A DNA stretch of 64,000 nucleotides from an uncultured Acetatifactor sp. (GTDB lineage Bacteria > Bacillota > Clostridia > Lachnospirales > Lachnospiraceae): assembly GCA_910584865.1 (NCBI GenBank), contig CAJUCE010000003.1:134500-198499 (forward strand). The letters run 5' to 3'. Made by a program: the position numbers and the translations under genes. This document shows positions 8,996 to 18,384 of this stretch, one piece after another. The number at the start of each line of letters is the position of its first letter. Within the stretch, counting starts at the first letter, position 1. Under the pieces are notes generated by a model. The model was given only the letters and a program-made list of their open reading frames with translations, was not told the origin of the DNA and did no database searches.

Positions 8996-9403
8996 TCACA
9001 TATCTTCCGGTTCTGTCCGGACTTCTTCCCTGTTTCTGGCCATTTCGTCATCCTGCGCAATGACCTCATCGATCTTCTTCGCCATATTGACCCCATACTC
9101 AATGGATTGATCCATATGAAAAGTGATCTCCGGCGTATTGCGCAGATTCACGATCTTTGCCAGCCGGTTCTTGATGAAGCCCTCCGCACTCTGCAGACCT
9201 TCCAGGGTGGATTTGCGCACTTCTTCATCTCCCAGTACGCTGATCCGCGCCTTACAGCTCTTTAAATCCGGAGCCACCTCCACAGATATTACACTTGTCC
9301 ACGGACTGATCCGGGGATCTTTGATCTCCCCCCGAATCACCTCCGCCAATACACGCTGTACTTCCCCGTTGATACGGGTATTTTTTACATTATTCTTTCT
9401 CAT
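8996..9403 (-). CDS. rbfA: Ribosome-binding factor A
   Basis: A 135-residue RbfA, a small KH-fold protein needed for 16S rRNA 5'-end maturation and late 30S assembly. Family signatures are RINGEVQRVLAEVIRGEIKDPR near the start and ISVLGDEE plus LRNTPEITFHMDQSIEYG in the second half. The last 20 residues form an acidic tail. It begins 37 bp after infB, in the standard operon order. Confidence 0.95.
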   Translation of the reverse strand: MRKNNVKNTRINGEVQRVLAEVIRGEIKDPRISPWTSVISVEVAPDLKSCKARISVLGDEEVRKSTLEGLQSAEGFIKNRLAKIVNLRNTPEITFHMDQSIEYGVNMAKKIDEVIAQDDEMARNREEVRTEPEDM

Positions 9404-9440
9404 ACGCTCCTGTCTGACACTCCCTTATACCGGAAAATGC

Positions 9441-12400
9441 CTAACGTGGTACTTCCACCATCACATAGGCTTCCACCACATCCAACTCCTGTATCTTGTC
9501 AAAGCCCTCGAACACAAGTCCGCATTCGAAACCTTCCTTCACTTCCTTTACATCATCCTTAAACCGTTTCAGCGAAGCCAGACCGCCTTCGTAGATCTGC
9601 TCTCCCTCACGGGTGATGCGGATCTTACAGCCTCTCTGGAAAATACCGTCTGTCACATAGGAACCAGCGATATTTCCGATCTGAGATGCCTTGAAAATCT
9701 GTCTGATTTCCGCATGGCCTATCACCTTCTCCTCAAATACGGGATCCAGCATTCCCTTCATGGCCGCTTCCACGTCCTCGATGGCCTGATAGATAACCCT
9801 GTACAGTCTGACGTCTACTCCTTCACGCTCTGCCGTAGTCTTTGCAGTGGAATCCGGTCTTACATTAAAGCCGATGATAATGGCATTGGAAGCACTTGCA
9901 AGCGTTACATCCGACTCATTGATGGCTCCCACGCCGCCATGAATACACTTGACCACAATCTCCTCGTTGGAAAGTTTTAACAGGGACTGCTTCACAGCCT
10001 CCACACTGCCCTGAACATCCGCCTTCACAATCAGATTCAGTTCCTTTAAGTTGCCTTCCTTAATCTGCGAAAACAGGTCATCCAGAGACATTCTGCTCCT
10101 GGTCTCTTCCAGCATCTTCTCCTTATTCTGTGCAAGATAGGTCTCTGCATAGGATTTGGCAGTTTTGTCGTTTTCATGCGCCAGGAACACTTCTCCTGCG
10201 CTGGGAACATCTGACAATCCCAAAATTTCCACCGGCGTAGAAGGAGTCGCTTCCTTCACTCTCCGGCCTTTATCATCAATCATGGCCCTGACTTTGCCGT
10301 GGCATGCGCCGGCGGAAACGAAATCTCCCACATGCAGCGTGCCCTTTTGAACCAGAACCGTGGCAACAGGTCCCCGTCCTTTGTCCAGCTCGGCTTCGAT
10401 GACCAGACCTCTGGCTCTTCTGTTGGGATTCGCTTTCAATTCCATAATATCAGCCGTCAGTAAAATCGTCTCCAGCAAATCCTCAATTCCTTCTCCTGAT
10501 TTCGCCGAAACCGGAACAAACTCCGTATTTCCGCCCCAATCGGTAGCAACCAGCTCATATTCCGTCAGTTCCTGCTTTACCCTCTCAATATTGGCCGAAG
10601 GCTTATCGATCTTGTTCACCGCTACGACGATCTCTATTCCGGCTGCCTTGGCATGGCTGATGGCCTCCACGGTCTGGGGCATCACACCGTCGTCCGCCGC
10701 AACTACCAGGATCGCGATATCGGTAGAATTGGCGCCGCGCATACGCATGGCTGTAAATGCCTCATGTCCGGGCGTATCCAGAAAAGTAATCTTCCTGCCG
10801 TCTACATTTACGGTATAAGCGCCGATATGCTGTGTAATACCGCCGGCCTCTCTGTCGGTGACATGCGTTTTCCGAATAGTATCCAAAAGCGAGGTCTTGC
10901 CATGATCCACATGCCCCATAACACAGATCACGGGAGGTCTCTCCTGAAGAGAATCCGCATCATCGTCTTCCTCCTTCAGCAGTTCTTCGATCACGTCCAC
11001 CTTGACTTCCTTCTCACAGAGAATCTCATATTCCATGGCGATATTCTCCGCCTCTTCATAGGAAATCTCCTGGTTCACGGTGACGATCTTCCCTTCCAGG
11101 AACAGTTTCTTTACGATAGCGGAAGGCGCTACCTTGATCTTCTCGGCAAAATCCTTGATGGTGATCATCTCCGGCAGCACGACTACCTTGATCACCTCTT
11201 CCACAGCTTCCTCTTTCTTCTTCTCAGGCTTAATAAATCTGCCGGGTTTCTTCTTTAACGCCTCGTCTTCTTCATAGATGTGGTCTTTCTTGGAGCGCTT
11301 GCCCTTCTCCTGGCTGTTGGCGCGCCTCTTTTCTTCCTCGCGCTTCTTCTCCATATCCTTTGTAGGAGCTTCTCCCGCAAAGCTCTTGCCCGGCTTATTA
11401 TCTCTGAATCCGCCTCCCTGTCCGCCATTGCCTCTGCCGTCACGCGCGCTACCGTTAAAATTGCGGTTAGCACCCGGACCGCCGCCCGGACCGCGCCGAT
11501 CACCTGCAGCGCCAGGACCACCCGGCCTGCCGCCTCTCTGAAATCCGGTCTGTCTGTCGCCCTGGGGTCTGCCATTCTGTCCGCTGCCTCCTCTTGACTG
11601 GAACTGTCCTCTCTCCGGTCTGCCGCCCTGGCCGCCCGTCTGGCTGCCGCCCTGGCTACCTGCCCGATTATTGCCGTAACTTCTGTTTTCATTTCTGCCG
11701 TCACGGCTGCGGTTGTCCTGACCATATCCATCCTGTCCCCGATTTCCCTGGAAACGTCCGGTTCTGGGACCTCTGTCCTGATTGCCGCCGTCAGCCTCTC
11801 TCCTGCCTCCCTGAGGACGGTCTCCCTGGAATCTGTCGTTCTGGGCTCTGCGGGGTCTCTCTCCCTGATTCCGGTCATTCTGGGCTCTGTCATTCTGAGG
11901 CCGCTGCGTCTGAAGCTTTTCAGCCTGTGTTTTATCATCCTGCGTTTTTACGTTCTGTTGTCTGTCGTTGACCGGTTTATCAGTTGCAGGCTTCTCGCTT
12001 TTTACCTTTTCGGCTGAAGCCGCCTGCTCCCGCAGCATTTCGGCCTTCTGCGTCTCATTTTGAGGCTGCTGAGGCTGTTTACGCTGCTCCTCTCCCTGTA
12101 CGGGAATCTGCACTTTACGTTCTTCCGTCTGCTCTGCCTTGGGCTTCGGCGATACCTGCGGCTTTGCAGGAACCATTTGTACTGCAGGTGTAGGAGACGG
12201 CGGTGTCAGCGGCTTAATCCGCACAGTAGGCTGAACCTGCGGCTTACGGTCATTTCTGTCACGCCGCTCGCTCCGTTCGCTTCTGTCACTGCGGTTATTC
12301 TGCTGGCCTTTCTGACCTCCCTGGCCCTGATTCTGCCCCTGCCCCGGACGTCTGTTGTTTCCGCTCTGTCCGGTACGTTGCTGTCCCTGCATCTTTGAAT

Positions 12401-12725
12401 TCTGAGGATTACTCACAAATATAATCGTCTTCTTCTTTTTCGGAACCTCCCCTGCCGGGGTGTCCGCCGTTCTTCCAGCCTTCGGAGCTTCCTTCTCCGG
12501 AGACCTGGGCGCCCCCACGGTTTCCTTCTTACCGGCTCCTTCCGCTTTCTCAGCCATACTTTTCCCCCCTTTGCCAAATGCCCTGCGCACCAGCTGTGAA
12601 GCTTCCTCGTCGACGGAGCTCTGCGCAGCCTTCGCTTCTATTCCCTTTCCCTGCAAAAAGCCCAGGATATCTTTACTTTGCACCTCTAATTCCTTAGCGA
12701 GTTCATGTACCTTTACTTTCGCCAT
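9441..12725 (-). CDS. infB: Translation initiation factor IF-2, with long Gln/Arg/Gly-rich N-terminal region
   Basis: A 1094-residue IF-2 that positions initiator fMet-tRNA on the 30S subunit and promotes subunit joining. An IF2_N subdomain opens the protein ([18 protein letters not shown]), a second one lies near 525-577 ([15 protein letters not shown]). The G domain near residue 605 has [16 protein letters not shown] and NKIDKP; the remaining C-terminal domains bind fMet-tRNA. Residues about 85-480 are low complexity, rich in Gln, Asn, Arg, Gly and Asp with RG/GG motifs, longer than in many relatives. Start at 12723-12725 follows GGAGGAAGGC. The gene begins 19 bp after ylxQ. Confidence 0.97.
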   Translation of the reverse strand: MAKVKVHELAKELEVQSKDILGFLQGKGIEAKAAQSSVDEEASQLVRRAFGKGGKSMAEKAEGAGKKETVGAPRSPEKEAPKAGRTADTPAGEVPKKKKTIIFVSNPQNSKMQGQQRTGQSGNNRRPGQGQNQGQGGQKGQQNNRSDRSERSERRDRNDRKPQVQPTVRIKPLTPPSPTPAVQMVPAKPQVSPKPKAEQTEERKVQIPVQGEEQRKQPQQPQNETQKAEMLREQAASAEKVKSEKPATDKPVNDRQQNVKTQDDKTQAEKLQTQRPQNDRAQNDRNQGERPRRAQNDRFQGDRPQGGRREADGGNQDRGPRTGRFQGNRGQDGYGQDNRSRDGRNENRSYGNNRAGSQGGSQTGGQGGRPERGQFQSRGGSGQNGRPQGDRQTGFQRGGRPGGPGAAGDRRGPGGGPGANRNFNGSARDGRGNGGQGGGFRDNKPGKSFAGEAPTKDMEKKREEEKRRANSQEKGKRSKKDHIYEEDEALKKKPGRFIKPEKKKEEAVEEVIKVVVLPEMITIKDFAEKIKVAPSAIVKKLFLEGKIVTVNQEISYEEAENIAMEYEILCEKEVKVDVIEELLKEEDDDADSLQERPPVICVMGHVDHGKTSLLDTIRKTHVTDREAGGITQHIGAYTVNVDGRKITFLDTPGHEAFTAMRMRGANSTDIAILVVAADDGVMPQTVEAISHAKAAGIEIVVAVNKIDKPSANIERVKQELTEYELVATDWGGNTEFVPVSAKSGEGIEDLLETILLTADIMELKANPNRRARGLVIEAELDKGRGPVATVLVQKGTLHVGDFVSAGACHGKVRAMIDDKGRRVKEATPSTPVEILGLSDVPSAGEVFLAHENDKTAKSYAETYLAQNKEKMLEETRSRMSLDDLFSQIKEGNLKELNLIVKADVQGSVEAVKQSLLKLSNEEIVVKCIHGGVGAINESDVTLASASNAIIIGFNVRPDSTAKTTAEREGVDVRLYRVIYQAIEDVEAAMKGMLDPVFEEKVIGHAEIRQIFKASQIGNIAGSYVTDGIFQRGCKIRITREGEQIYEGGLASLKRFKDDVKEVKEGFECGLVFEGFDKIQELDVVEAYVMVEVPR

Positions 12726-12744
12726 GCCTTCCTCCATTTCTGCC

Positions 12745-13074
12745 TTAAACGGCGCTTTGTTTCTCTTTTAGTTGTTTCACGATCGCATCCGCTAATCCTG
12801 CTTCACATACGCCCAATGATGACCGAAAATCTTTCCCGATTGCCCTTCCCAATGCTTCCCTGGTTCCGAAAAATTGTATCGGAACTTTGTAAAAAGAACA
12901 TTTATCGGTAAATAATTTTTTGGTATTATCCGACGCATCCTCCGCAATGATTATCAGCATGGCGGAGCCTTTTTTTATTGCCTCCAGGGTCTGAAACTCA
13001 CCGCTGACCAGATTGCGTCCCTTCATCGCCATTCCTAAAAGCGACAAAACATTATTCTGCTTCAAGCTTTTCAA
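12745..13074 (-). CDS. ylxQ: YlxQ-type L7Ae/L30e-family RNA-binding protein
   Basis: A small L7Ae-fold protein, recognisable by [18 protein letters not shown], the [18 protein letters not shown] strand and the [19 protein letters not shown] segment. Members of this family bind kink-turn RNAs and sit between ylxR and infB in most Firmicutes. The start is unusual: the family-like N-terminus has no ATG. The best candidate is the TTG at 13072-13074, 6 nt after the first GGAGG of a GGAGGAGG run embedded in the 3' end of ylxR, giving 109 residues. A more upstream ATG exists but would encode ylxR-overlapping residues foreign to the family. Confidence 0.85.
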   Translation of the reverse strand: MKSLKQNNVLSLLGMAMKGRNLVSGEFQTLEAIKKGSAMLIIIAEDASDNTKKLFTDKCSFYKVPIQFFGTREALGRAIGKDFRSSLGVCEAGLADAIVKQLKEKQSAV

Positions 13075-13324
13075 ACGCCTCCTCCAAAGTATCATACACT
13101 TCATTCGGAATACTCATTTTGAACGAACGCTCCAGCCCTTTATTCTTTCTGGCCCTCAGCAGGCATTCCCTGCTTTTACAAACATATGCGCCTCTTCCGT
13201 TCTTTTTGCCTGTTACATCCAGACATATATCATTTTCGGCTGTTTTCAGGACTCTCATCATGTCCCGTTTTCCTTTCATTTCCCCGCAGCCCACACACTG
13301 CCTCAAAGGAATCTTCTTTGCCAT
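13052..13324 (-). CDS. ylxR: YlxR family nucleoid/RNA-binding protein
   Basis: A 90-residue YlxR protein (DUF448). It shows the conserved PLRQCVGCGEMKGKRDMMRV opening, then GKKNGRGAYVCKS, which forms the GRGAY/V surface patch. YlxR proteins bind nucleic acid and have been linked to nucleoid-type regulation and to RNase P. The gene starts 69 bp after nusA and overlaps the likely start of ylxQ by 23 bp. RBS AAGGAG is present. Confidence 0.93.
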   Translation of the reverse strand: MAKKIPLRQCVGCGEMKGKRDMMRVLKTAENDICLDVTGKKNGRGAYVCKSRECLLRARKNKGLERSFKMSIPNEVYDTLEEAFEKLEAE

Positions 13325-13393
13325 ATGATCATTTACTCCTTGTCAGACATCCGTTATTCCCGCTTTATGCCGGAAAGCTCCCCTTCTCTTATT

Positions 13394-14662
13394 TCACATC
13401 TCCTGCTCCCCGTCTTCCTCCGGATCAGATGCCTCCTCGTATTCGCCGTAATCTTCCGTCTCTGCTTCATAATCGTATGAATCCGGATAACCGGAATCCA
13501 GCGGATTCATTCCCTCTTCCGCTCCCTCCGATCCTCCGTAGTCCTCATACTCTTCTTCATACTCCCCGTAATCCTCATAGTCTTCCTCTATGTAGTCTTC
13601 ATAGCGGAAGCCGGGAGCATCCTTCGCCTGTGTCTCCGACTTAATATCAATCTTATATCCTGTCAGCCTGGCCGCAAGCCTTGCATTCTGTCCCTCCTTG
13701 CCGATGGCCAGTGACAGCTGATAGTCCGGAACCACCACCTTGGCCGTCTTGTCTTCCGGATCTGCAAATACCGCCACAATCTTAGCAGGAGACAGGGCAT
13801 TTTGAATCAGGTTTCCCGGATTTTCATCCCAGTTTACAATGTCGATCTTCTCTCCCCGCAGTTCGTCCACAATCGCATTCACTCTGGCGCCGTTCATTCC
13901 CACGCAGGCCCCTACCGCATCCACATTGGAATTGTTGCTCCAGACGGCAATCTTGGTACGGCTTCCGGCCTCCCTTGCAATACTGCGTATCTCCACCGTG
14001 CCGTCTCTGATCTCCGTCACTTCGGACTCAAACAGACGCTTTACCAGCTCCGGATGCGTGCGGCTTACATTGATCCGCGGTCCCTTGGGAGTGTTTTTGA
14101 CTTCCAGAATGTATACTTTAATGCGCTCCGTAGGCCGGAAAGTCTCTCCCTTTACCTGCTCTCCCTCATTGAGCATGGCATCTGCCTTACCAAGGTTAAT
14201 GCTGATATTCTTCCCCAGATAACGCTGAACCACTCCCGTGACCACATCTCGCTCTTTTTCATAATATTGATTATAAATAACACTTCTCTCTTCTTCCCGA
14301 ATCTTCTGCAGAATCACATTTTTGGCATTCTGTGTCGCAATACGTCCGAATTCCTTGGATTTGATCTCCACATGGACCGTCCCGCCCACCTGCGCTCCGG
14401 AGAAAATCTCTCGCGCTTCGTCCAGGGAAATCTGTAAGCAGGCATCTTCCACTTCATCTGCGGCAGACACGACTTCTTTCTCCGCATATACCAGAAAATC
14501 GCATGTTTCTCTGTCTATCTCCACATGCACGTTGTCCGCCTTTCCAAAGTGATTCTTGCATGCAGTCAACAGGGAATTCTCAATTGCCTCAAACAAAGTC
14601 TCCTTGCTGATTTCCTTTTCCCTTTCCAAAATATCAAGCGCTTCCATTAACTCCTTATTCAT
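13394..14662 (-). CDS. nusA: Transcription termination/antitermination factor NusA
   Basis: A 422-residue NusA. The RNA polymerase-binding N-terminal domain (MNKELMEALDILEREK) is followed by an S1 domain (about 135-200), then KH1 and KH2 (VGACVGMNGARVNAI and LAIGKEGQNARLAA). NusA modulates pausing, intrinsic termination and antitermination. The C-terminal about 60 residues are a highly acidic Asp/Glu/Tyr tail (repeats of the type EDYGEYEEE), common in Clostridia in place of the extra domains of E. coli NusA. The ATG at 14660-14662 is chosen because GGAGG lies 5 nt upstream; upstream in-frame codons overlap rimP. Confidence 0.96.
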   Translation of the reverse strand: MNKELMEALDILEREKEISKETLFEAIENSLLTACKNHFGKADNVHVEIDRETCDFLVYAEKEVVSAADEVEDACLQISLDEAREIFSGAQVGGTVHVEIKSKEFGRIATQNAKNVILQKIREEERSVIYNQYYEKERDVVTGVVQRYLGKNISINLGKADAMLNEGEQVKGETFRPTERIKVYILEVKNTPKGPRINVSRTHPELVKRLFESEVTEIRDGTVEIRSIAREAGSRTKIAVWSNNSNVDAVGACVGMNGARVNAIVDELRGEKIDIVNWDENPGNLIQNALSPAKIVAVFADPEDKTAKVVVPDYQLSLAIGKEGQNARLAARLTGYKIDIKSETQAKDAPGFRYEDYIEEDYEDYGEYEEEYEDYGGSEGAEEGMNPLDSGYPDSYDYEAETEDYGEYEEASDPEEDGEQEM

Positions 14663-14732
14663 CATTTCCTCCATTCCGGCTGTTCGCCAAACCCTTTGTC
14701 TCCAGATCGTTATTTCCCGACAATTCCCAGTG

Positions 14733-15197
14733 TTAAAAATCAATCGCCAGACGTATCACGGCTATATCCGCGCGTTGAAAAGTCATGGCCGTATCTTCGC
14801 TCAGAATAGTAAGCGTGTCCGTGTCAAAGTTTTTCAGAATCCCTGAAAAATCCCTGCATTTTTCTATCGGTCGAAAGAGCTTTACCTCCACCTCCTGACC
14901 GATGGATGCCTGAAGATGCTTTTCTTTTTTCAATGTACGTCCCAAGCCCGGACTGCTGACCTCCAGGATATAGGCATCCGAAATGAAATCTTCTCTGTCC
15001 AGCTCATCGGACAGGCGGCGGCTCACATTTTCACAATCCTGAATATTTACGCCCTCCGGCTTGTCAATATAAGCACGCAGACAGTAATCCGTACCTTCCT
15101 TCACATATTCCACATCATAGACGGATACACCGTTCTCCTGCGCTATGGGCTCCAATAATCTCTCGGTTTTCGTTTCGTACTCTTCTCTGCGGGACAT
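14733..15197 (-). CDS. rimP: Ribosome maturation factor RimP
   Basis: A 154-residue RimP, which helps S12 and other proteins join the 30S head and body during assembly. Diagnostic segments are GVSVYDVEYVKEG, NVSRRLSDELD and the strongly conserved LEVSSPGLGRTLKKEKH. GGAGGCAGGAA precedes the start. It is the first gene of the nine-gene operon extending to ribF, behind a consensus promoter and a stable leader hairpin. Confidence 0.95.
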   Translation of the reverse strand: MSRREEYETKTERLLEPIAQENGVSVYDVEYVKEGTDYCLRAYIDKPEGVNIQDCENVSRRLSDELDREDFISDAYILEVSSPGLGRTLKKEKHLQASIGQEVEVKLFRPIEKCRDFSGILKNFDTDTLTILSEDTAMTFQRADIAVIRLAIDF

Positions 15198-15240
15198 TTC
15201 CTGCCTCCATGAATTCCTGAAAATTTGCTTCTACATACAA

Positions 15241-15268
15241 GTAAGAGTGGCCGTCAAGCCACTCTCAC
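15241..15268 (-). promoter_or_regulatory. Hairpin in the rimP operon leader
   Basis: The RNA leader contains an 11-bp stem (arms 15258-15268 and 15241-15251 with one G-U pair) around a 6-nt loop, about 44 nt upstream of the rimP start. It has no U-run and so is more likely a stabilising or regulatory element than a terminator. Confidence 0.55.
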
Positions 15269-15293
15269 CTTCATCCTCATCTAAACTAATACC

Positions 15294-15322
15294 ACTATAG
15301 ACCCATATTTAGGAAATGTCAA
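15294..15322 (-). promoter_or_regulatory. Promoter of the rimP-ribF operon
   Basis: TTGACA (15317-15322) and TATAGT (15294-15299) on the minus strand, 17 bp apart. The predicted start is near 15287, giving a leader of about 90 nt. Confidence 0.8.
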
Positions 15323-15366
15323 TAGTTTTCGTACATTTTTTTGGCAAATTCAGGTGTTTTCCTGCA

Positions 15367-16797
15367 TTACCGGCCATTTTGCATTTTGCCGGAAAGCAAT
15401 ACCACCGCCTCTGTTTCGTCTGTGAACGGAAACATGTCCACTGCGTTACACTTTTCCGTCCGGTATCCTTTTTTCGTAAGAATCTTCAAATCCCGCACCA
15501 GTGTAACCGGGTTGCAGGAAATATATACGATCCGCCCGGGACCAATCTTTCCAACTGCATTCAGGAACGCCTCGCTGCTGCCGCTCCTGGGTGGGTCCAT
15601 GAGGAGCACGTCCAGACTGGCTTTCTCCTCCGCCATCTCAAGCAGAAATTTCCCCGCGTCGTTTTGATAAAACCGGATGTTGTCGATCCGATTCCTCCTG
15701 GCATTGCTTACCGCATCCCGTATTGCTTCCTGATTCAGTTCCACCCCAAGCACTCTGGCAGCGTTCCTGCTGGCAATCATGCCGATGGTTCCCGTACCGC
15801 AGTAGGCGTCCAGTACAGTTTCTTTCCCCGTCAGCCCGGCATATTCCATGGCTTTTGCATACAGTTTTTCCGTCTGTACCGGATTTACCTGGTAAAAAGA
15901 TTTGGGGGAAATCCTAAACGTCATACCGCAGAGCCTGTCCTCTATATAGCCCTTCCCATAGATTACCTGTTGACGCTCTCCCAGTATCATACTGGTGTCC
16001 CTGTCATTCACATTGACCACTATGGTGGTGATCTCCGGATGCAGCTTTAAAAGCGCCCTGACGAAATTATTCTTGGAGGGCATGATGGGGGAACTCAAGA
16101 CCAACACCACCATAATCTCCCCTGTGTCGTAACCCACCCGGATCAACACATGCCGCAACAGCCCGAAACCTGTATCTTCATTATAAGGACGGATCTTAAA
16201 GGATTTCAAGAGCCCCCTGATGGACACAATGATCTCGTCTGCCTTCCGGTTCTCGATCAGGCAGCTATCCACAGGAACAATACGGTGGCTCCGCTCTTCA
16301 TAAATGCCGGAAACAGCGTTGTGCCGTCTGTCCTCTCCAAATGCCGCATGTACCTTGTTGCGGTAATGCGTGGGATTCTCCATCCCGATAATAGCTTCCG
16401 GCCTGCAGTAAGGCTCCATCAGCTTATGAAATCCCATGCTTTTGACCCGCAGCTGTTCCTCATAACTTTTGTTAATCCACTGGCAGCCGCCGCATTTGGC
16501 AGCTGCGGGGCACAGGTTCTGATTTGCCTCTTTCTTCTGTTTTTTATCTTTCGGGGACGTATCCCTCCAGCTACGGCCTTCCGGGGACGCTTCCCTCCCG
16601 GTTCGGCCCTCCGAAGCTGGTTCTTTCCGGCTACGGCCTTTCGGGGACGCTTCCCTCCCGGTCCGGCCCTCCGAAGCTGTATCTTTCCGGCCACGGTTTT
16701 CCGAATTTGTACCCTTCTGTCCCAGGCTCTCCAGTTTTGTCTCTCCCTGCCATACCCTTTTCCTATTTCCTGTCTTCAGCTCTTCTTTCCGCGGCAT
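15367..16797 (-). CDS. RlmD-like 23S rRNA (uracil-5-)-methyltransferase with repeat-rich N-terminus
   Basis: A 476-residue RNA m5U methyltransferase of the RlmD/TrmA group. An iron-sulfur motif (CPAAAKCGGCQW, about residues 95-105) is followed by the central domain, the SAM-binding motif VLDAYCGTGTIGM (about 330), LLMDPPRSG and the catalytic loop YISCNPVTLVRDL near 427. The first about 90 residues lack the usual TRAM domain; instead they are a charged, low-complexity stretch built from DNA repeats (GRTGREASP and similar). The likely substrate is a uridine of 23S rRNA, but the exact position cannot be told from sequence. The gene ends only 44 bp upstream of the rimP promoter -35 box. Confidence 0.88.
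   Translation of the reverse strand: MPRKEELKTGNRKRVWQGETKLESLGQKGTNSENRGRKDTASEGRTGREASPKGRSRKEPASEGRTGREASPEGRSWRDTSPKDKKQKKEANQNLCPAAAKCGGCQWINKSYEEQLRVKSMGFHKLMEPYCRPEAIIGMENPTHYRNKVHAAFGEDRRHNAVSGIYEERSHRIVPVDSCLIENRKADEIIVSIRGLLKSFKIRPYNEDTGFGLLRHVLIRVGYDTGEIMVVLVLSSPIMPSKNNFVRALLKLHPEITTIVVNVNDRDTSMILGERQQVIYGKGYIEDRLCGMTFRISPKSFYQVNPVQTEKLYAKAMEYAGLTGKETVLDAYCGTGTIGMIASRNAARVLGVELNQEAIRDAVSNARRNRIDNIRFYQNDAGKFLLEMAEEKASLDVLLMDPPRSGSSEAFLNAVGKIGPGRIVYISCNPVTLVRDLKILTKKGYRTEKCNAVDMFPFTDETEAVVLLSGKMQNGR
16551..16700 (-). repeat. 60-bp in-frame tandem repeat in the methyltransferase 5' end
   Basis: Units 16581-16640 and 16641-16700 are near-identical 60-mers, and 16551-16580 is a diverged half unit, revealing an underlying 30-bp period. 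Because 60 is a multiple of three the reading frame is kept, producing alternating GRTGREASP and GRSxKxPASE-like blocks. Confidence 0.85.
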
Positions 16798-16958
16798 AAT
16801 TTACTGTCCTTCCGTATGCTTGATTTGGAAACAATCTCGACAACCCAATCCGGCACGCCCTTATATCCTTCATCTGTAAGCCTGCCCTTTGCCCGTCCGT
16901 ATGCATTCTTATCACATTCCTCTACCCAAAGATATTATTTGCAAAACTTGCTATATAA

Positions 16959-17003
16959 TAAAAAAATGCCAATACGCTATGCAATCAGCGTATTGACATT
17001 TTT
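16959..17003 (-). terminator. Intrinsic terminator of tRNA-Pro
   Basis: A 14-bp inverted repeat (AAUGYCAAUACGCU type arms around an 8-nt loop) lies 7 nt after the tRNA and is followed in transcript sense by a run of seven U. The opposite strand also ends in a U-run, so it may work both ways against the rlmD-side transcripts. Confidence 0.85.
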
Positions 17004-17009
17004 AATCTA

Positions 17010-17084
17010 TCGGAGTGGCGGGATTCGAACTCGCGACCTCCGCCTCCCTAAGACGGCGCTCTAACCAAGCTGAGCCACACCCCG
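17010..17084 (-). tRNA. tRNA-Pro (anticodon AGG)
   Basis: Folds as a cloverleaf on the minus strand: acceptor CGGGGTG with CACTCCG (one G-U pair) plus discriminator A; D arm GCTC/GAGC; anticodon stem CCGTC/GGCGG with loop TTAGGGA giving anticodon AGG; T arm with TTCGAAT loop. The T stem carries one A-C mismatch (positions 52-62 in standard numbering). No CCA is encoded. AGG reads CCU and, with inosine or unmodified A34, possibly other proline codons. Confidence 0.93.
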
Positions 17085-17097
17085 AAGCACATTTAGT

Positions 17098-17126
17098 ATT
17101 ATAATCTGTCAGAAAGAAAAATGCAA
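17098..17126 (-). promoter_or_regulatory. Promoter of tRNA-Pro
   Basis: TTGCAT (17121-17126) and TATAAT (17098-17103) with a 17-bp spacer on the minus strand; the start would fall about 7 nt before the mature tRNA. Confidence 0.8.
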
Positions 17127-17299
17127 CCACTTTTTGCTTATTTTTTGAACATTATACAAATCGCACAAAAATGAGGGCACAAAATGCCGTTTTTTGTCTC
17201 ATTCTGCCATATTATTCTTTCCATATACGGCTTTTTATTCTTCTCCATCTCCCCTTCACAGGATGTCGTACATTATTTTAAAAACCATACTTAGGTTCT

Positions 17300-18028
17300 T
17301 TAAGAACCGGTATCCGGATCCGAAGATGAATAGAATTCCTCCCCCGTATCCAGGCATATGGCCGCCAGCCGTCCGCCATGATGATGCGCCCCACAGTCAA
17401 TCGCAATGTGATTGTTCTTTCTGTAAATGAATCCCGGTTTCGGATTTCCTTCTATCATTTGTGTCGGCGTATGTCCTGTAACCACATAGATATCGTCAAA
17501 ATATTCCTTTTCATAATCAGCCCGTTCCCAGACAAGATCATGCAGTGAATATTCTTCGATGTCCTTTTCAGGCGCGAAATTGCCAAGTCCCGCATGGACA
17601 AGAAGGTAATCCTTTCCTCCTGCAGACAGTTCAGCATACAGCAGGAATTCTTTTATGTAATCGATTATATCCTGCTGCATATCCCTGTCCAGATCCCGGA
17701 ACTCCTTTATTGTGGTGAGGCTTCCGTTATATTGCCATGTCACAAGGTTATCCAGCATCTTCTCATCCAATTCTCCAATGGAAACATTCGTTATTTCTTT
17801 TCGCAGGAATTCCAGACATTCCAATGCCATAATTTCATGATTACCCGCTATGCATACGGCATTGGGCATTTCCATGAGTTTCAGCAATGTCTTAACCGGA
17901 TGGGGTCCCCTGTCAAGCACATCCCCCAGAACATAGAGCATATCTGTTTCTCTCAGCCCGATTTTGCCGAGCAGTTCCTCAAGCTTGTCAAGCTCGCCGT
18001 GTATATCCGAAATGACGTAGGTTGCCAT
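17300..18028 (-). CDS. PPP-type metallophosphoesterase (serine/threonine phosphatase-like)
   Basis: A 242-residue calcineurin-like phosphoesterase of the compact bacterial PPP group (PrpA/PrpB, lambda phosphatase-like). The three metal-binding motifs are visible in order: DIHGE (near residue 8), GDVLDRG (about 35) and GNHEI (about 63), with later His residues in VHAGL and TGHTP. It may dephosphorylate Ser/Thr/Tyr-phosphorylated proteins or small phosphoesters. The ATG at 18026-18028 is chosen for its GGAGGAGGCGG site and because it opens the family's first beta strand. It has a long leader with predicted secondary structure. Confidence 0.9.
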   Translation of the reverse strand: MATYVISDIHGELDKLEELLGKIGLRETDMLYVLGDVLDRGPHPVKTLLKLMEMPNAVCIAGNHEIMALECLEFLRKEITNVSIGELDEKMLDNLVTWQYNGSLTTIKEFRDLDRDMQQDIIDYIKEFLLYAELSAGGKDYLLVHAGLGNFAPEKDIEEYSLHDLVWERADYEKEYFDDIYVVTGHTPTQMIEGNPKPGFIYRKNNHIAIDCGAHHHGGRLAAICLDTGEEFYSSSDPDTGS

Positions 18029-18127
18029 ATCCGCCTCCTCCTTCTTTTTCCGCACAGTCATGTATCCTGCAAATCCGCCCCCGGCCTTCCGTTTCAGAAT
18101 ATCCTTAAAACCTCCGAACCGGAAATA

Positions 18128-18204
18128 CCCGTCAGACCAAACTGCTTTGCAGCCTTTTCACCAGACCTGACGGGCAGCAGGATTCTGCCCTGAACCCTAT
18201 TATA
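18128..18204 (-). promoter_or_regulatory. Putative promoter and structured leader of the phosphatase gene
   Basis: A TATAAT box lies at 18199-18204 with a weak -35 (TTTTAT, 17 bp upstream). The transcript would begin with a 6-bp hairpin (18185-18190 with 18172-18177), overlapping a larger element in which 18167-18174 pairs with 18128-18135 (8 bp) around a core containing GGCUGCAAAGCAG. The two stems share 18172-18174, so they may be alternative. I could not match this to a riboswitch class by eye. Confidence 0.4.
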
Positions 18205-18318
18205 GCAGATACGGGATGAAAATAAAACACTTCTTTCTAACGCTTTCCTGACCGGAAACCCTTTCCGCTGACCGCAAAAGATACGGATGAAAATCATTTA
18301 AAGGGTCTGCTAAAGTGC

Positions 18319-18347
18319 TTGCATTTTACTGGAATTGCGAGTACAAT
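18319..18347 (+). promoter_or_regulatory. Promoter of the OFA transporter
   Basis: TTGCAT (18319-18324) and TACAAT (18342-18347) with 17 bp between them, about 130 bp upstream of the transporter start. Confidence 0.7.
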
Positions 18348-18384
18348 AGCATATGCCAAGATATTTACATCCTGATTGCTTTAA

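Noticed and set aside
18128..18174. Cyclic-di-GMP (GEMM) riboswitch, because of the GCAAAGC string
   Set aside because: The tetraloop-receptor architecture and flanking conserved strings of that class are absent.
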